Assembly: GCF_001267885.1 (NCBI RefSeq)
Contig: NZ_CP012382.1
Coordinates: forward strand, 1,599,001 to 1,663,000
Length of the DNA: 64,000 nucleotides
Direction of reading: 5' to 3'
DNA from: Streptomyces ambofaciens ATCC 23877
Lineage (GTDB): Bacteria > Actinomycetota > Actinomycetes > Streptomycetales > Streptomycetaceae
Under the pieces are notes generated by a model, which was given only the letters and a program-made list of their open reading frames with translations, ran no database searches and had not been told where the DNA came from. Below, piece after piece: positions 48,242 through 56,991 of the stretch; position 1 is the first letter of the stretch; each line of letters opens with the position of its first letter. The position numbers and the translations under genes were made by a program.

Positions 48242-49063
48242 TCACGGGTCCAGGTCGTCCCCGGACCGCTCCTCGAAGATCCGCATGGCCTTCGCGGTCA
48301 CCGGCCCCGGGGCGCCCGGCAGTTCGCGGTCGTCCACGCGGTGCACGGCCTGGACGTCCCGCAGCGTGGAGGTCAGGAAGATCTCGTCGGCGCGCTCCAG
48401 GACCTCCAGCGGGAGGTCGGTCTCGCGGGCGCCGGTCCACTCCACGGCGAGGGCGCGGGTGATGCCGGCGAGGCAGCCGGAGGCAACGGGCGGGGTGTGG
48501 ATCTCGCCGTCGAGGACCACGAAGACGTTCGACCCGGTGCCCTCGCAGAGCTGCCCGACCGTGTTGCCGAACAGTGCCTCCGAGGCGCCCCGTTCGCGGG
48601 CGCGGGCGAGGGCGACGACGTTCTCGGCGTAGGAGGTGGTCTTCAGCCCGGTGAGCGCGCCGCGCTCGTTGCGGGTCCAGGGGACCGTGACGACGGCCGT
48701 GGAATCGGGGCGGCGGCCGGTCTCGCCGAGGGCGACGACGAGGGTCGGGCCGTGTTCGCCGCGGTCGGAGCCGAGCGGACCGTGGCCGCCGGTGTAGGTG
48801 ACGCGCAGTCGGCCCAGCGGCATCGGGTTGGCCTCGATGACGGCCGCGCAGGCGCGACGGACCTCGTCGAGGTCGGGATCGGGCAGCCCCAGGCCGCGTG
48901 CCGAACGGGTCAGCCGGTCGAGATGCCGGGTCAGCGCGAACGGCCTGCCGTCCACCGTCTTCACCGTCTCGAAGATGCCGTCGCCCACGGTCAGCCCGTG
49001 GTCGAAGACGGAGACGCGGGCGGAATCGGTGTCCTGCAACCCGCCGTCGAGCCAGATCTTCAC
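48242..49063 (-). CDS. pabC: Aminodeoxychorismate lyase (class IV PLP enzyme)
   Basis: A 273-residue fold-type IV PLP enzyme releasing pyruvate from 4-amino-4-deoxychorismate to give p-aminobenzoate for folate. Motifs are FDHGLTVGDGIFETVKT, the PLP-lysine segment TGLKTTSYAENVVAL, the turn EGTGSNVFVVLDG and FLTSTLRDVQAV. The GTG at 49063 overlaps pabB by 4 bp, which supports the lyase assignment over a branched-chain aminotransferase. Confidence 0.9.
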   Translation of the reverse strand: MKIWLDGGLQDTDSARVSVFDHGLTVGDGIFETVKTVDGRPFALTRHLDRLTRSARGLGLPDPDLDEVRRACAAVIEANPMPLGRLRVTYTGGHGPLGSDRGEHGPTLVVALGETGRRPDSTAVVTVPWTRNERGALTGLKTTSYAENVVALARARERGASEALFGNTVGQLCEGTGSNVFVVLDGEIHTPPVASGCLAGITRALAVEWTGARETDLPLEVLERADEIFLTSTLRDVQAVHRVDDRELPGAPGPVTAKAMRIFEERSGDDLDP

Positions 49064-50112
49064 GTCTGTACCGCCTCTCCGCTTTCGGTCACCTCGTACA
49101 CCCCCGACGCTACCGCGAGCAGCCGGGACGCCTTCAGTTCCGTCTCCCGCCACTCCCCCTCGGGGTCGGACCCCCAGGTGATGCCGGCGCCGGTGCCGAA
49201 GCGCAGCAGCCCCGCGGGCCGGTCGATCCAGAAGGTGCGGATGCCGACGGCCAGCTCCCCGGTGCCCCGGTCGGCGTCGACCCAGCCGATGCCCCCGCAG
49301 TACGGGCCCCGGGGCGCGTTCTCCAGCGCGTCGATGATCCGCAGGGCGCTCGACTTGGGCGCGCCGGTCACGGACCCGGGCGGAAAGGCCGCGTCGAGCA
49401 GCTCCGGCCAGCCGGCGCCCGCGCGCAGCTCGCCGCGCACCGTCGACACCAGGTGCACGAGTCCCGGGTGCTTCTCCACCGCGCACAGGTCGGGCACCGT
49501 CACACTGCCGGTGGCGCAGACCCGCCCGATGTCGTTGCGGACCAGGTCCACGATCATCACGTTCTCGGCGTAGTCCTTCTCCAGCAGGTCGGCCTCGGTC
49601 CGTCCGGTTCCCTTGATCGGCCCGGACTCGACGACCCGGCCGTCGCGGCGCAGGAACAGCTCGGGGGACGCGGTGGCGATCTCGACGCCGTGCCCCGGCA
49701 GCCGGATAGTTCCGGCGTACGGCGCCGGGTTGCCGCGGGCCAGCAGGGCGGTGAGGGCGTCCACGTCGGCGCCGGGGGCGACGGGCGCCGAGAGCACCCG
49801 GCAGAGGTTGGCCTGGTAGACCTCACCGGCGGCGATGTGCGCGCGTATCCGCCGCACGGCCGCGGTGTACGCGGCGCGGTCGAGGGAGGACGCCCAGTCA
49901 CCGACCGCCGGCCCCCGCCATCCGCCCGGTACCGGGGCCGGCACCGCTTCCGTCCGTACGTCCGCGAAGCGGGCGCAGGTCAGACGGCCCTCGAAGTCCG
50001 CGCAGACGGCCCAGAAGCCCTCGGACTCCAGGGCCGCGGGATCGCTCGTGACGTCGAGGAGACCGGTGGCGAGGCGGTCGCCGAAGCGGGCGAGGGGAGG
50101 CAGGTCGAGCAC
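49060..50112 (-). CDS. pabB: Aminodeoxychorismate synthase component I / chorismate-binding enzyme
   Basis: A 350-residue chorismate-utilising enzyme. GEVYQANLCRVL, the PIKGTGRT motif with the PabB-type lysine, DLVRNDIGRVC, FPPGSVTGAPK and CGGIGWVD are all present. It lacks the glutaminase domain, so ammonia must come from a separate PabA. It is coupled to pabC. The start is GTG (50112). The p-aminobenzoate pathway is favoured over anthranilate or salicylate because of pabC and the PIKGT lysine. Confidence 0.9.
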   Translation of the reverse strand: MLDLPPLARFGDRLATGLLDVTSDPAALESEGFWAVCADFEGRLTCARFADVRTEAVPAPVPGGWRGPAVGDWASSLDRAAYTAAVRRIRAHIAAGEVYQANLCRVLSAPVAPGADVDALTALLARGNPAPYAGTIRLPGHGVEIATASPELFLRRDGRVVESGPIKGTGRTEADLLEKDYAENVMIVDLVRNDIGRVCATGSVTVPDLCAVEKHPGLVHLVSTVRGELRAGAGWPELLDAAFPPGSVTGAPKSSALRIIDALENAPRGPYCGGIGWVDADRGTGELAVGIRTFWIDRPAGLLRFGTGAGITWGSDPEGEWRETELKASRLLAVASGVYEVTESGEAVQT

Positions 50113-50289
50113 GTGACCGAGTCTAGGCGGGTGTCCCCGAGGTGACCCGAACGTGTCCTTCCAGGTGCCCTGACCAGGTCCGCGAGCGGACGCACCGCAG
50201 CACGCTGCACAAACGCGTTTTTGTGCTGGCCCCGGAATCCGCTAGAGTTCATCACGTCGCCGGGACGCGCAAGCGCACCGAACCGACAG

Positions 50290-50362
50290 GCGGACGTAGC
50301 TCAGTTGGTAGAGCGCAACCTTGCCAAGGTTGAGGTCGCGAGTTCGAACCTCGTCGTCCGCT
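50290..50362 (+). tRNA. tRNA-Gly (GCC)
   Basis: 73 nt: acceptor GCGGACG/CGTCCGC, anticodon stem CAACC/GGTTG with loop TTGCCAA (anticodon GCC), T-loop TTCGAAC. CCA is not encoded. First gene of the cluster. Confidence 0.97.
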
Positions 50363-50399
50363 CGCAGGAACGGGGGCCTCCCGGGCCCCCCGCACTCCT

Positions 50400-50470
50400 G
50401 GTGGAGTGGCCGAGAGGCGAGGCAACGGCCTGCAAAGCCGTCTACACGGGTTCAAATCCCGTCTCCACCT
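50400..50470 (+). tRNA. tRNA-Cys (GCA)
   Basis: 71 nt: acceptor GGTGGAG/CTCCACC, anticodon loop CTGCAAA (GCA). The discriminator T is followed by a genomic CCA (50471-50473). Confidence 0.97.
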
Positions 50471-50474
50471 CCAA

Positions 50475-50546
50475 GGACGATTAGCTCAGCGGGAGAGCGC
50501 TTCCCTGACACGGAAGAGGTCACTGGTTCAATCCCAGTATCGTCCA
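50475..50546 (+). tRNA. tRNA-Val (GAC), copy 1
   Basis: 72 nt: acceptor GGACGAT/ATCGTCC, anticodon stem CTTCC/GGAAG with loop CTGACAC (anticodon GAC). CCA is not encoded. It starts two bases after the CCA of tRNA-Cys. Confidence 0.97.
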
Positions 50547-50595
50547 CTGGATCTTCGAGTCCTCGATCCACGGATCATGGATCTCCGGGTCCCTC

Positions 50596-50667
50596 GCGCG
50601 ATTAGCTCAGCGGGAGAGCGCTTCCCTGACACGGAAGAGGTCACTGGTTCAATCCCAGTATCGCGCA
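50596..50667 (+). tRNA. tRNA-Val (GAC), copy 2 with altered acceptor stem
   Basis: Identical to copies 1 and 3 except that acceptor pairs 2:71 and 3:70 read C:G and G:C (GCGCGAT/ATCGCGC). Pairing is kept by compensatory changes, so it should still fold. Confidence 0.95.
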
Positions 50668-50680
50668 CGCAGCACTCCCA

Positions 50681-50752
50681 GGACGATTAGCTCAGCGGGA
50701 GAGCGCTTCCCTGACACGGAAGAGGTCACTGGTTCAATCCCAGTATCGTCCA
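50681..50752 (+). tRNA. tRNA-Val (GAC), copy 3
   Basis: 72 nt, identical to copy 1. Last gene of the cluster, followed by a strong terminator. Confidence 0.97.
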
Positions 50753-50760
50753 CACCCACC

Positions 50761-50795
50761 GAAGCCCCCGGCCGTCGTGTACGGCCGGGGGCTTC
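50761..50795. terminator. terminator of the tRNA cluster
   Basis: A 15-bp perfect stem (GAAGCCCCCGGCCGT and its complement) with a CGTGT loop. It lies between the last tRNA and the convergent zinc-ribbon gene and can serve both. Confidence 0.85.
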
Positions 50796-50808
50796 GTCGT
50801 GTCCGGGT

Positions 50809-51096
50809 TCAGCTGGAGAAGAGCATGCGGCCGAAGCTCTTCTGCCGGTGGTGACCGTGGTGGCCGTGGTGGCCGACCTGCGGGGCGCCCCAGGCGGGAG
50901 CCGGAGCGGCCGGGTAGGCCTGCGGGGCCGCGGGCGGGGGCGGCGGAGCGGGCTGGGACCACTGCGCCTCGAGGCGGGTCAGCGACTCCAGCTCGCCGTA
51001 GTCGAGGAAGATGCCTCGGCAGCCGCTGCACTGCTCGATCTGAACGCCATTGCGGTTGTAGGTGTGCATCGGTGCGTGGCACTTGGGGCACTGCAT
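50809..51096 (-). CDS. Small TFIIB-type zinc-ribbon protein
   Basis: A 95-residue protein: a zinc ribbon with CPKC (3-6) and CSGC (23-26) and the zf-TFIIB pattern CRGIFLDYGELESL. A Pro/Ala-rich linker and a HHGHHGHH histidine run follow, which may bind metal. The function of this bacterial group is unknown. ATG 51096. Confidence 0.85.
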   Translation of the reverse strand: MQCPKCHAPMHTYNRNGVQIEQCSGCRGIFLDYGELESLTRLEAQWSQPAPPPPPAAPQAYPAAPAPAWGAPQVGHHGHHGHHRQKSFGRMLFSS

Positions 51097-51212
51097 GGTC
51101 GGCTCAACTCCTCGCCGGTCGGTCCTGATTCGCGTATCGCCAGGACAGACTCTGTCCGGCCGCGGGTCGGTTGCACCCTACTTCGCGCAACTTCGCCTCA
51201 GCCGCGGGGGGC

Positions 51213-52142
51213 TCAAGGGCGGACCGAGGGCATCCGCGCGCAGGCGTCGATCAGTGACCGCTCCACCTCGTCCGGGGCGCGGCCCGCCGCCACCGCCTTG
51301 GTGAGGGCCCGGGCGGCGGTCTGGACGGTGAGGGCACGCGCCGGTACGTCGAGCGCGGTCCAGGGGTCCGCGTGGGACGGGACGGCCGGGCCGCCGGCCG
51401 AGCGGTACGCGGTCAGGAAGCGGTGCCAGTCGTCCGGCGGCAGCAGTCCGCACGCGTACCAGGCCGCCGGCCGGGCCAGGTCCCACGCGGGGACGCCGGT
51501 GCCGAGGTCGTCGACGTCTATGAGCAGCCAGGGGCCTTCGGGGGCGGGGTGGCGTACGAGCTGGCCGAGGTGCAGGTCACCGTGGCAGAGGGTGGTCGCG
51601 TCCGGCATCGCGGCCTCCCCGCGGGCCCACGCGGGGAGGCCGGCCCAGGCGTCCAGCACGGGGGCGGTGGCGGGGTGGCCGGGGGCGGTGGCGCGGAGCC
51701 GGGCGACCGCCTGGGCCGCCTTGGCCGGGCCGCGCATCGGCGGCACGGCGGCGGGGGCCGGGGACCGGTGGAGGCGGGCGAGGAGGGTGGCCGCGGCCTC
51801 CCACGGCGCCGCGTCCGGGTCCTGCGGGTCGACGGGGGTGCCGTACGGCCAGTAGGTGACGAGCCGCTCGTGCAGGGTGACGGGCGTCGGACCGAGCGGG
51901 GGCAGGAGGATGCCGGGGAGACGGGCGGCGACGGTGACACGGCGGGCCAGCTCGACGGGGTCGGTGTCCGCCGCGTGGGCCTTGGCGACGGTGCCCGCGT
52001 GCCGGACGACGGTGGCGTCGGGGCGGTCCGCGAGCGTGGTCTCGGCGCGGGGTGCCGTGCCGCAGGGGCAGGCCGCGGTGCGGGCGTGGGCCGCGTCCCG
52101 GAGACGGGCGGTCAGGGAGGGGAGGAGGGCGTCCGTTGTCAC
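51213..52142 (-). CDS. Aminoglycoside phosphotransferase-family (APH) kinase
   Basis: A 309-residue kinase-fold protein with the catalytic loop CHGDLHLGQ (186-194) and the metal-binding IDVDDLGTG (208-216) of the APH/choline kinase superfamily. The N-terminal glycine loop is poorly conserved. The substrate is unknown; resistance should not be assumed, since streptomycetes carry many such enzymes. The start is GTG (52142). Confidence 0.82.
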   Translation of the reverse strand: MTTDALLPSLTARLRDAAHARTAACPCGTAPRAETTLADRPDATVVRHAGTVAKAHAADTDPVELARRVTVAARLPGILLPPLGPTPVTLHERLVTYWPYGTPVDPQDPDAAPWEAAATLLARLHRSPAPAAVPPMRGPAKAAQAVARLRATAPGHPATAPVLDAWAGLPAWARGEAAMPDATTLCHGDLHLGQLVRHPAPEGPWLLIDVDDLGTGVPAWDLARPAAWYACGLLPPDDWHRFLTAYRSAGGPAVPSHADPWTALDVPARALTVQTAARALTKAVAAGRAPDEVERSLIDACARMPSVRP

Positions 52143-52174
52143 GGGGTGAGGGTACGCAGGGGCCGGGGAAGAGC

Positions 52175-52210
52175 AATGCCGGCGCAGCTCCCCAGCTGCG
52201 CCGGCATTTT
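52175..52210 (-). terminator. terminator after small membrane-protein gene
   Basis: AATGCCGGCGCAGCT-CCCC-AGCTGCGCCGGCATT is a perfect 15-bp stem with A/T bases at its foot, 88 bp beyond the 60-residue gene on the minus strand and before the APH-like gene. Confidence 0.8.
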
Positions 52211-52295
52211 GCCGTCCGCCGCACCCCCGTCCCCACGGGGTTTCATGGATGGATGTCCCCGCCCGGACCGCTCTTCCGGGCCTGGGGGTCGCCTC

Positions 52296-52478
52296 TCAGC
52301 GCCCCAGCATCACACCCACGGACGACGCTTGTGTGGCCACTGTCTCCCACCCGTCGAAGACGAGGAGGAGCAGAGCCGCCAGGGGCAGGGCCATGAGCGT
52401 CGCCACCACCGGGTGACGCCGCGCCTGACGGCGGTCCTGCCGCGTGCGGACCAGCGTCCGCGGTGCCGTCTGGGCCAT
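52296..52478 (-). CDS. Small single-pass membrane protein
   Basis: 60 residues: a basic N-terminus (RTRQDRRQARRH), one TM (VVATLMALPLAALLLLVF) and a short polar tail. ATG 52478 is preceded by AGGAGAGG, which supports translation. A small protein at this position is seen in other streptomycetes, as far as I recall. The function is unknown. Confidence 0.75.
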   Translation of the reverse strand: MAQTAPRTLVRTRQDRRQARRHPVVATLMALPLAALLLLVFDGWETVATQASSVGVMLGR

Positions 52479-53067
52479 GGTCCCTCTCCTGACCGTTCGG
52501 TTGTCCTCTGACAGCGGCGGGCGTCCGACCTCGGGGGACGAGTGCTGCACCCGCCGCTTGACCTCAAATCTAGGTGCCCGGCGGTCCCCGGACGTCATGC
52601 CCTCGTACCGATTGCCGGGCCTCCCGGAGGATGAGCCGCCACCTGGGGCGTACTCCCCTGGGTGGAGACCGGGTACCCGGTCTCGGGGTCTTCCCGGAAG
52701 GGGCGCCGCCCGTGACCCGCTATCCGCGCGCCGTCCCGTGACATCGCTCACTTCCGCCGCGCTCCGGCGTGCCCCGGTCCCCGCTCGGCGCACGTCCCCG
52801 CCCACCGCCGCGCCGCCGCCGGGGGGCGTCTGCCCGATACCCCTCTCCCCCTCCGCGCGCACACGCTCCCCCGGTCCAATCCCCCGCCCTCGTCGGGCGG
52901 TTGGGATCACCGGCGGGCCGGGGCCGGCTCGCTCACCTGTTCCCTGACCGTCCCTCAACTCTCCCACCCCGCACTGACAATCCGTTGCCCGGATGGGGCG
53001 CGGCCTCTGCGCGCGGGCGGCCGTGGAAACGTAAGCTGGGGCTCGTCACAGGGACCGGGCAGCGGGG
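52479..53067. other. 589-bp divergent intergenic region
   Basis: It lies between the small membrane-protein gene (minus) and the kinase gene (plus), so it should hold both promoters. No convincing -35/-10 pair, repeat or gene was seen. The GC-rich frames here look like shadows. Confidence 0.5.
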
Positions 53068-54528
53068 ATGAACATGGCGATGATGCGCCTGAGGCGCGAG
53101 GACCCGCGCGTCGTCGGCTCGTTCAGGCTTCACAGACGGCTCGGCGCGGGTGGAATGGGCGTGGTCTACCTGGGCTCCGACAAGAAGGGGCAGCGGGTCG
53201 CGCTGAAGGTCATCCGGCCGGACCTGGCCGAGGACCAGGAGTTCCGCTCGCGATTCGCCCGGGAGGTGTCGGCGGCCCGGCGCATCCGCGGGGGCTGCAC
53301 CGCGCGGCTGGTCGCCGCGGACCTGGAGGCGGACCGTCCCTGGTTCGCCACGCAGTACGTGCCCGGCCCCTCCCTGCACGACAAGGTCGTCGACGGGGGG
53401 CCGCTCGGAGCGGCGGACGTCGCCGCCGTGGGCGCCGCCCTGTCCGAGGGACTGGTCGCCGTGCACGAGGCGGGCGTGGTGCACCGGGACCTGAAGCCGT
53501 CCAACATCCTGCTGTCCCCCAAGGGGCCGCGGATCATCGACTTCGGCATCGCGTGGGCGACGGGCGCCTCGACGCTCACGCACGTCGGCACCGCCGTCGG
53601 CTCACCCGGGTTCCTCGCGCCCGAGCAGGTGCGCGGAGCGGCGGTCACCCCGGCCACGGACGTGTTCTCGCTCGGCGCGACGCTGGCCTACGCCTCGATG
53701 GGCGACTCACCGTTCGGGCACGGCAGTTCCGAGGTGATGCTGTACCGCGTGGTGCACGAGGAGGCGCAGCTCCACGGCGTCCCGGACGCCCTCGCTCCGC
53801 TGGTACGGGCGTGCCTGGCCAAGGACCCCGAGGAACGCCCCAGCACGCTGCAACTGTCCCTGCGGCTCAAGGAGATCGCCGCCCGGGAGGCCCAGGGCCT
53901 GGCCGACGTACGGCCGCCCGCGCCGCGCAGCCCGGAGGCCGACCTTCCCACGGGACGGCTCGCCGACACCTATCCGGAGCGTGCTCAGCGGCGTCCGCAG
54001 AGCCGGCCGGGCGCGCAGGGCACGCCCGTCCCACGGAGCACGCCGGGATCCCGTGGGCCGACGCCCGCACGCGGCGCCGACCCGTCGCGCGGCGGCGGTC
54101 CCTCGCGCGGTGCCGATCCCTCGCGCGGTGGCACGCCGTCGCGGGGCGGCAGTGGCTCGCGCGGCGGTGGCAACGGCCCGGGCGCCCGCTCCGGGTCACG
54201 GCCCACACCCGCCTCCCGCGGCAACACCGGCCGGAACACCTCCCGCCACAACAGCGGGGGCCGGCCCACGCCGCGCGGAGGCCCCGGCCGTACGGCGCCG
54301 AGGACGACCGGGACCCGCTGGCGGCGGCCGGCCAATCCGCGGTTGCTGCGGCAGCGTCTGTTCGTGTTCGTGGTCGTCACCCTGCTGGTCGCGTTGGGCA
54401 TCGCCGCCGCGCAGGGCTGCCAGGGGCCGTCCAGGGGACTGGGCGAGGAACGGGGCGGTGTGCGGGCGCAGCAGGAGCAGGTCGACGGGCGCGGCGACAC
54501 GCCGGGGCGGCACGCGGTCGGACTGTAG
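53068..54528 (+). CDS. Membrane-anchored Ser/Thr protein kinase (PknB-like)
   Basis: A 486-residue Hanks-type kinase: glycine loop LGAGGMGVVY, K47, HRDLKPSN (139-146), DFG (158-160) and APEQ (184-187), all intact. From about 275 there is a long Arg/Gly/Ser/Pro-rich linker with repeated PSRG units, then one TM (about 430-448) and a short outer tail with no PASTA repeats. Activity is expected; the signal and targets are unknown. It is monocistronic and converges on the methyltransferase gene. Confidence 0.92.
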   Translation: MNMAMMRLRREDPRVVGSFRLHRRLGAGGMGVVYLGSDKKGQRVALKVIRPDLAEDQEFRSRFAREVSAARRIRGGCTARLVAADLEADRPWFATQYVPGPSLHDKVVDGGPLGAADVAAVGAALSEGLVAVHEAGVVHRDLKPSNILLSPKGPRIIDFGIAWATGASTLTHVGTAVGSPGFLAPEQVRGAAVTPATDVFSLGATLAYASMGDSPFGHGSSEVMLYRVVHEEAQLHGVPDALAPLVRACLAKDPEERPSTLQLSLRLKEIAAREAQGLADVRPPAPRSPEADLPTGRLADTYPERAQRRPQSRPGAQGTPVPRSTPGSRGPTPARGADPSRGGGPSRGADPSRGGTPSRGGSGSRGGGNGPGARSGSRPTPASRGNTGRNTSRHNSGGRPTPRGGPGRTAPRTTGTRWRRPANPRLLRQRLFVFVVVTLLVALGIAAAQGCQGPSRGLGEERGGVRAQQEQVDGRGDTPGRHAVGL

Positions 54529-54750
54529 AGGCCGGACCGTGGTCCCCCGGGCCCCGCGCAGGCGGACTGTCGACGGCCAGGCCCCCGGCAACCGGGTCCC
54601 GGGCAGCGCAGCCGCAGACCGCGGGGCCGCGGACAGCAGGGCCGGGACAGCGTCGCCGCAGACGGCCGGTCCGCGACAGCCGGACCACGGACCGCCGGGC
54701 CACGGACCCTCCGGACCACGGACGCTTCGGCCGCAGGTGCCCGGCGGGCC

Positions 54751-55569
54751 TCATGCCGAGGGTCGGCCCGCCGTCACCGCGTAGAAGGCGACCGCTGCCG
54801 CCGCACCCACGTTCAGGGAGTCGACGCCGTGGGACATGGGGATGCGGACCCACTCGTCGGACGCCGCCAGGGCCCGCCGGGAGAGTCCGTCGCCCTCGGC
54901 GCCCAGCATGAGCGCCACCCGGTCCATCCGGTGCGGGGCGACCTCGTCGAGGGCCTTGGCCCGCTCGTCGGGAGTGAGGGCGAGGAGCGCGAAGCCCGCC
55001 TCGCGGACCGCCTCCAGTCCGGCCGGCCAGGTGTCCAGGCGGGCGTAGGGAACCGAGAAGACCGCGCCCATGGAGACCTTCACGCTGCGCCGGTACAGGG
55101 GGTCGGCGCAGTCCGGTGAGAGCAGCACCGCGTCCAGCCCGAGGGCGGCGGCGGAACGGAAGATCGCGCCGATGTTGGTGTGGTCGTTGACGGACTCCAT
55201 GACGACGACGCGGCGGGCGGTCGTCAGGAGGTCGGCCGCCGCCGGCAGCGGCTTGCGCCGCATCGAGGCGAGGGCGCCGCGGTGCACGTGGTAGCCGGTG
55301 ACCCGCTCGGCGAGCGCCGGGTCGACGACGTACACCGGGGCGGGGGCCTCGTCGATGATGTCGCGCATCGTGTCGACCCACTTGGCGGAGAGCAGCATCG
55401 ACCGCATCGCGTAGCCCGCTTCGCCGGCCCGCCGGATGACCTTCTCGCCCTCGGCGATGAACAGGCCCTCCGCGGGTTCGCGGCGGCGGCGCAGCTCGAC
55501 GTCGGTCAGGCCGGTGTAGTCGTGCAGACGCGGGTCGTCGGGCTCGTCGATCGTGAGGAGTTCGCCCAT
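54751..55569 (-). CDS. TrmH/SpoU-family RNA 2'-O-methyltransferase
   Basis: A 272-residue SPOUT methyltransferase: an N-terminal substrate-binding domain (GLFIAEGEKVIRRA), then motif 1 VMESVNDHTNIGAIFRSAAALG, motif 2 LMLGAEGDGLS and motif 3 IPMSHGVDSLNVGAAAAVAFY. The target is probably rRNA (23S) or tRNA ribose; the site is not predictable. It starts 1 bp after cobA on the same strand, so it is co-transcribed with the cobalamin genes. Confidence 0.92.
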   Translation of the reverse strand: MGELLTIDEPDDPRLHDYTGLTDVELRRRREPAEGLFIAEGEKVIRRAGEAGYAMRSMLLSAKWVDTMRDIIDEAPAPVYVVDPALAERVTGYHVHRGALASMRRKPLPAAADLLTTARRVVVMESVNDHTNIGAIFRSAAALGLDAVLLSPDCADPLYRRSVKVSMGAVFSVPYARLDTWPAGLEAVREAGFALLALTPDERAKALDEVAPHRMDRVALMLGAEGDGLSRRALAASDEWVRIPMSHGVDSLNVGAAAAVAFYAVTAGRPSA

Positions 55570-55570
55570 G

Positions 55571-56821
55571 TCACGCCGCTCCGTGGGGGCCGGTGCCGCT
55601 GTACGGGCCGACGCCGACGACCTCGCCGACGACGATGACGGCGGGCGGCTTGACCTCCTGCTCGACGACCGTGTCGGCGACTGTCGCGAGGGTCGCGTCG
55701 ACCCGGCGCTGGGCGGCCGTGGTCCCCTCCTGGACGAGGGCGACCGGGGTCTCGGGGGACTTGCCGTGCGCGACGAGGGTCTCGGCGATCCGGCCGATCT
55801 TGTCGACGCCCATCAGGATCACGAGGGTGCCGGTGAGCTTGGCCAGCGACGGCCAGTCCACCAGGGAGCGCTCGTCGTCGGGGGCGACGTGGCCGCTGAC
55901 CACGGTGAACTCGTGGGCGACGCCCCGGTGGGTGACCGGGATGCCGGCCGCTCCGGGGACCGAGATGGAGCTGGAGATGCCGGGGACGACGGTGCAGGGG
56001 ATGCCCGCGTCGGCCAGCGCCTGCGCCTCCTCCATGCCCCGGCCGAAGACGAACGGGTCGCCGCCCTTCAGCCGGACGACCGCCTTGCCCTGCTTGGCGT
56101 GCTCGATCAGCGCGTTGTTGATGGCCTCCTGGGCCATGAAACGGCCGTACGGGATCTTCGCCGCGTCGATGACCTCGACGTGCGGCGGCAGCTCGGCCAG
56201 CAGGTCGCGCGGGCCGAGCCGGTCCGCGATGACGACGTCGGCCTCGGCGAGCAGGCGGCGGCCGCGGACGGTGATCAGGTCCGGGTCGCCCGGGCCGCCG
56301 CCGACGAGGGCGACGCCCGCGGTGCGGGTGCGGTGGTGCGGGGCGACGAGGGTGCCGTCGCGCAGGCCCTCCACGACCGCGTCCCGGATGGCGGCGGTGT
56401 GGCGGGGGTCGCGGCCGCGCGCGTTCGTGGTGAGCACGGCGACGGTGACGCCCTCGCTGTGGCCGGTCGCCGGGGTCCAGGCCGTGGCCCGGTCGGCGTC
56501 GTCGGAGCGGACGCACCAGACGCGGTGCCGCTCGGCCTCGGCGGAGGCGGCGGCGTTGGCCTCGGTGTCGCTGGTGGCGATCAGGGCGTACCAGGCGTCC
56601 GCGAGGTCGCCCTCCGTGTACGGGCGCCGCTCCCAGGCGATCTCTCCCGCGTCCGCCATCGCCTCGACCGAGGGGGTCGCCGCGGGGGAGACGAGGCGGA
56701 TGTCCGCGCCCGCCGCGATGAGGGCCGGCAGGCGGCGCTGGGCGACCTGACCGCCACCGAGGACGACCACGCGACGGCCGGTGAGGCGGAGGCCTACGGG
56801 GTAGGCGGGGTGTTCGGCCAT
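55571..56821 (-). CDS. cobA: Bifunctional precorrin-2 dehydrogenase / uroporphyrinogen-III C-methyltransferase
   Basis: A 416-residue fusion. The N-terminal Rossmann part (VVVLGGGQVAQRRLPALIAAGA, 1-150) is the SirC/Met8 precorrin-2 dehydrogenase. The C-terminal part from about 165 is SUMT (VALVGGGPGDPDLITVRG, RLKGGDPFVFGRG, GIPVTHRGVA). It makes precorrin-2 and can oxidise it to sirohydrochlorin, feeding siroheme and cobalamin. The CysG-type phosphorylation/ferrochelatase segment is short. ATG 56821 follows GAGGAG. Confidence 0.93.
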   Translation of the reverse strand: MAEHPAYPVGLRLTGRRVVVLGGGQVAQRRLPALIAAGADIRLVSPAATPSVEAMADAGEIAWERRPYTEGDLADAWYALIATSDTEANAAASAEAERHRVWCVRSDDADRATAWTPATGHSEGVTVAVLTTNARGRDPRHTAAIRDAVVEGLRDGTLVAPHHRTRTAGVALVGGGPGDPDLITVRGRRLLAEADVVIADRLGPRDLLAELPPHVEVIDAAKIPYGRFMAQEAINNALIEHAKQGKAVVRLKGGDPFVFGRGMEEAQALADAGIPCTVVPGISSSISVPGAAGIPVTHRGVAHEFTVVSGHVAPDDERSLVDWPSLAKLTGTLVILMGVDKIGRIAETLVAHGKSPETPVALVQEGTTAAQRRVDATLATVADTVVEQEVKPPAVIVVGEVVGVGPYSGTGPHGAA

Positions 56822-56991
56822 GAGGGTGGGCTCCTCGTGCTGGCGGTGCGGTGGGCGCTACGGCGGTGGAGCGGCCCTGACGTGGGGATACGTGCGGATT
56901 CTAGGAGACGTGCGGGGACGGCACGAGGCCGGTCCGGCGTACGGCGGGGGGCGGCGTCGGGCTCCGGCCGCGCCGCCCCTGCCCGGTGCGG

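Noticed and set aside
50290..50752. tRNA cluster as an integration site of a mobile element
   Set aside because: No integrase, no truncated tRNA copy and no att-like 3'-end duplicate apart from the intact paralogues.
51213..52142. APH-like gene as an antibiotic-resistance determinant
   Set aside because: Only the generic catalytic loop is present, and no resistance or biosynthetic genes lie nearby. Substrate cannot be assigned.
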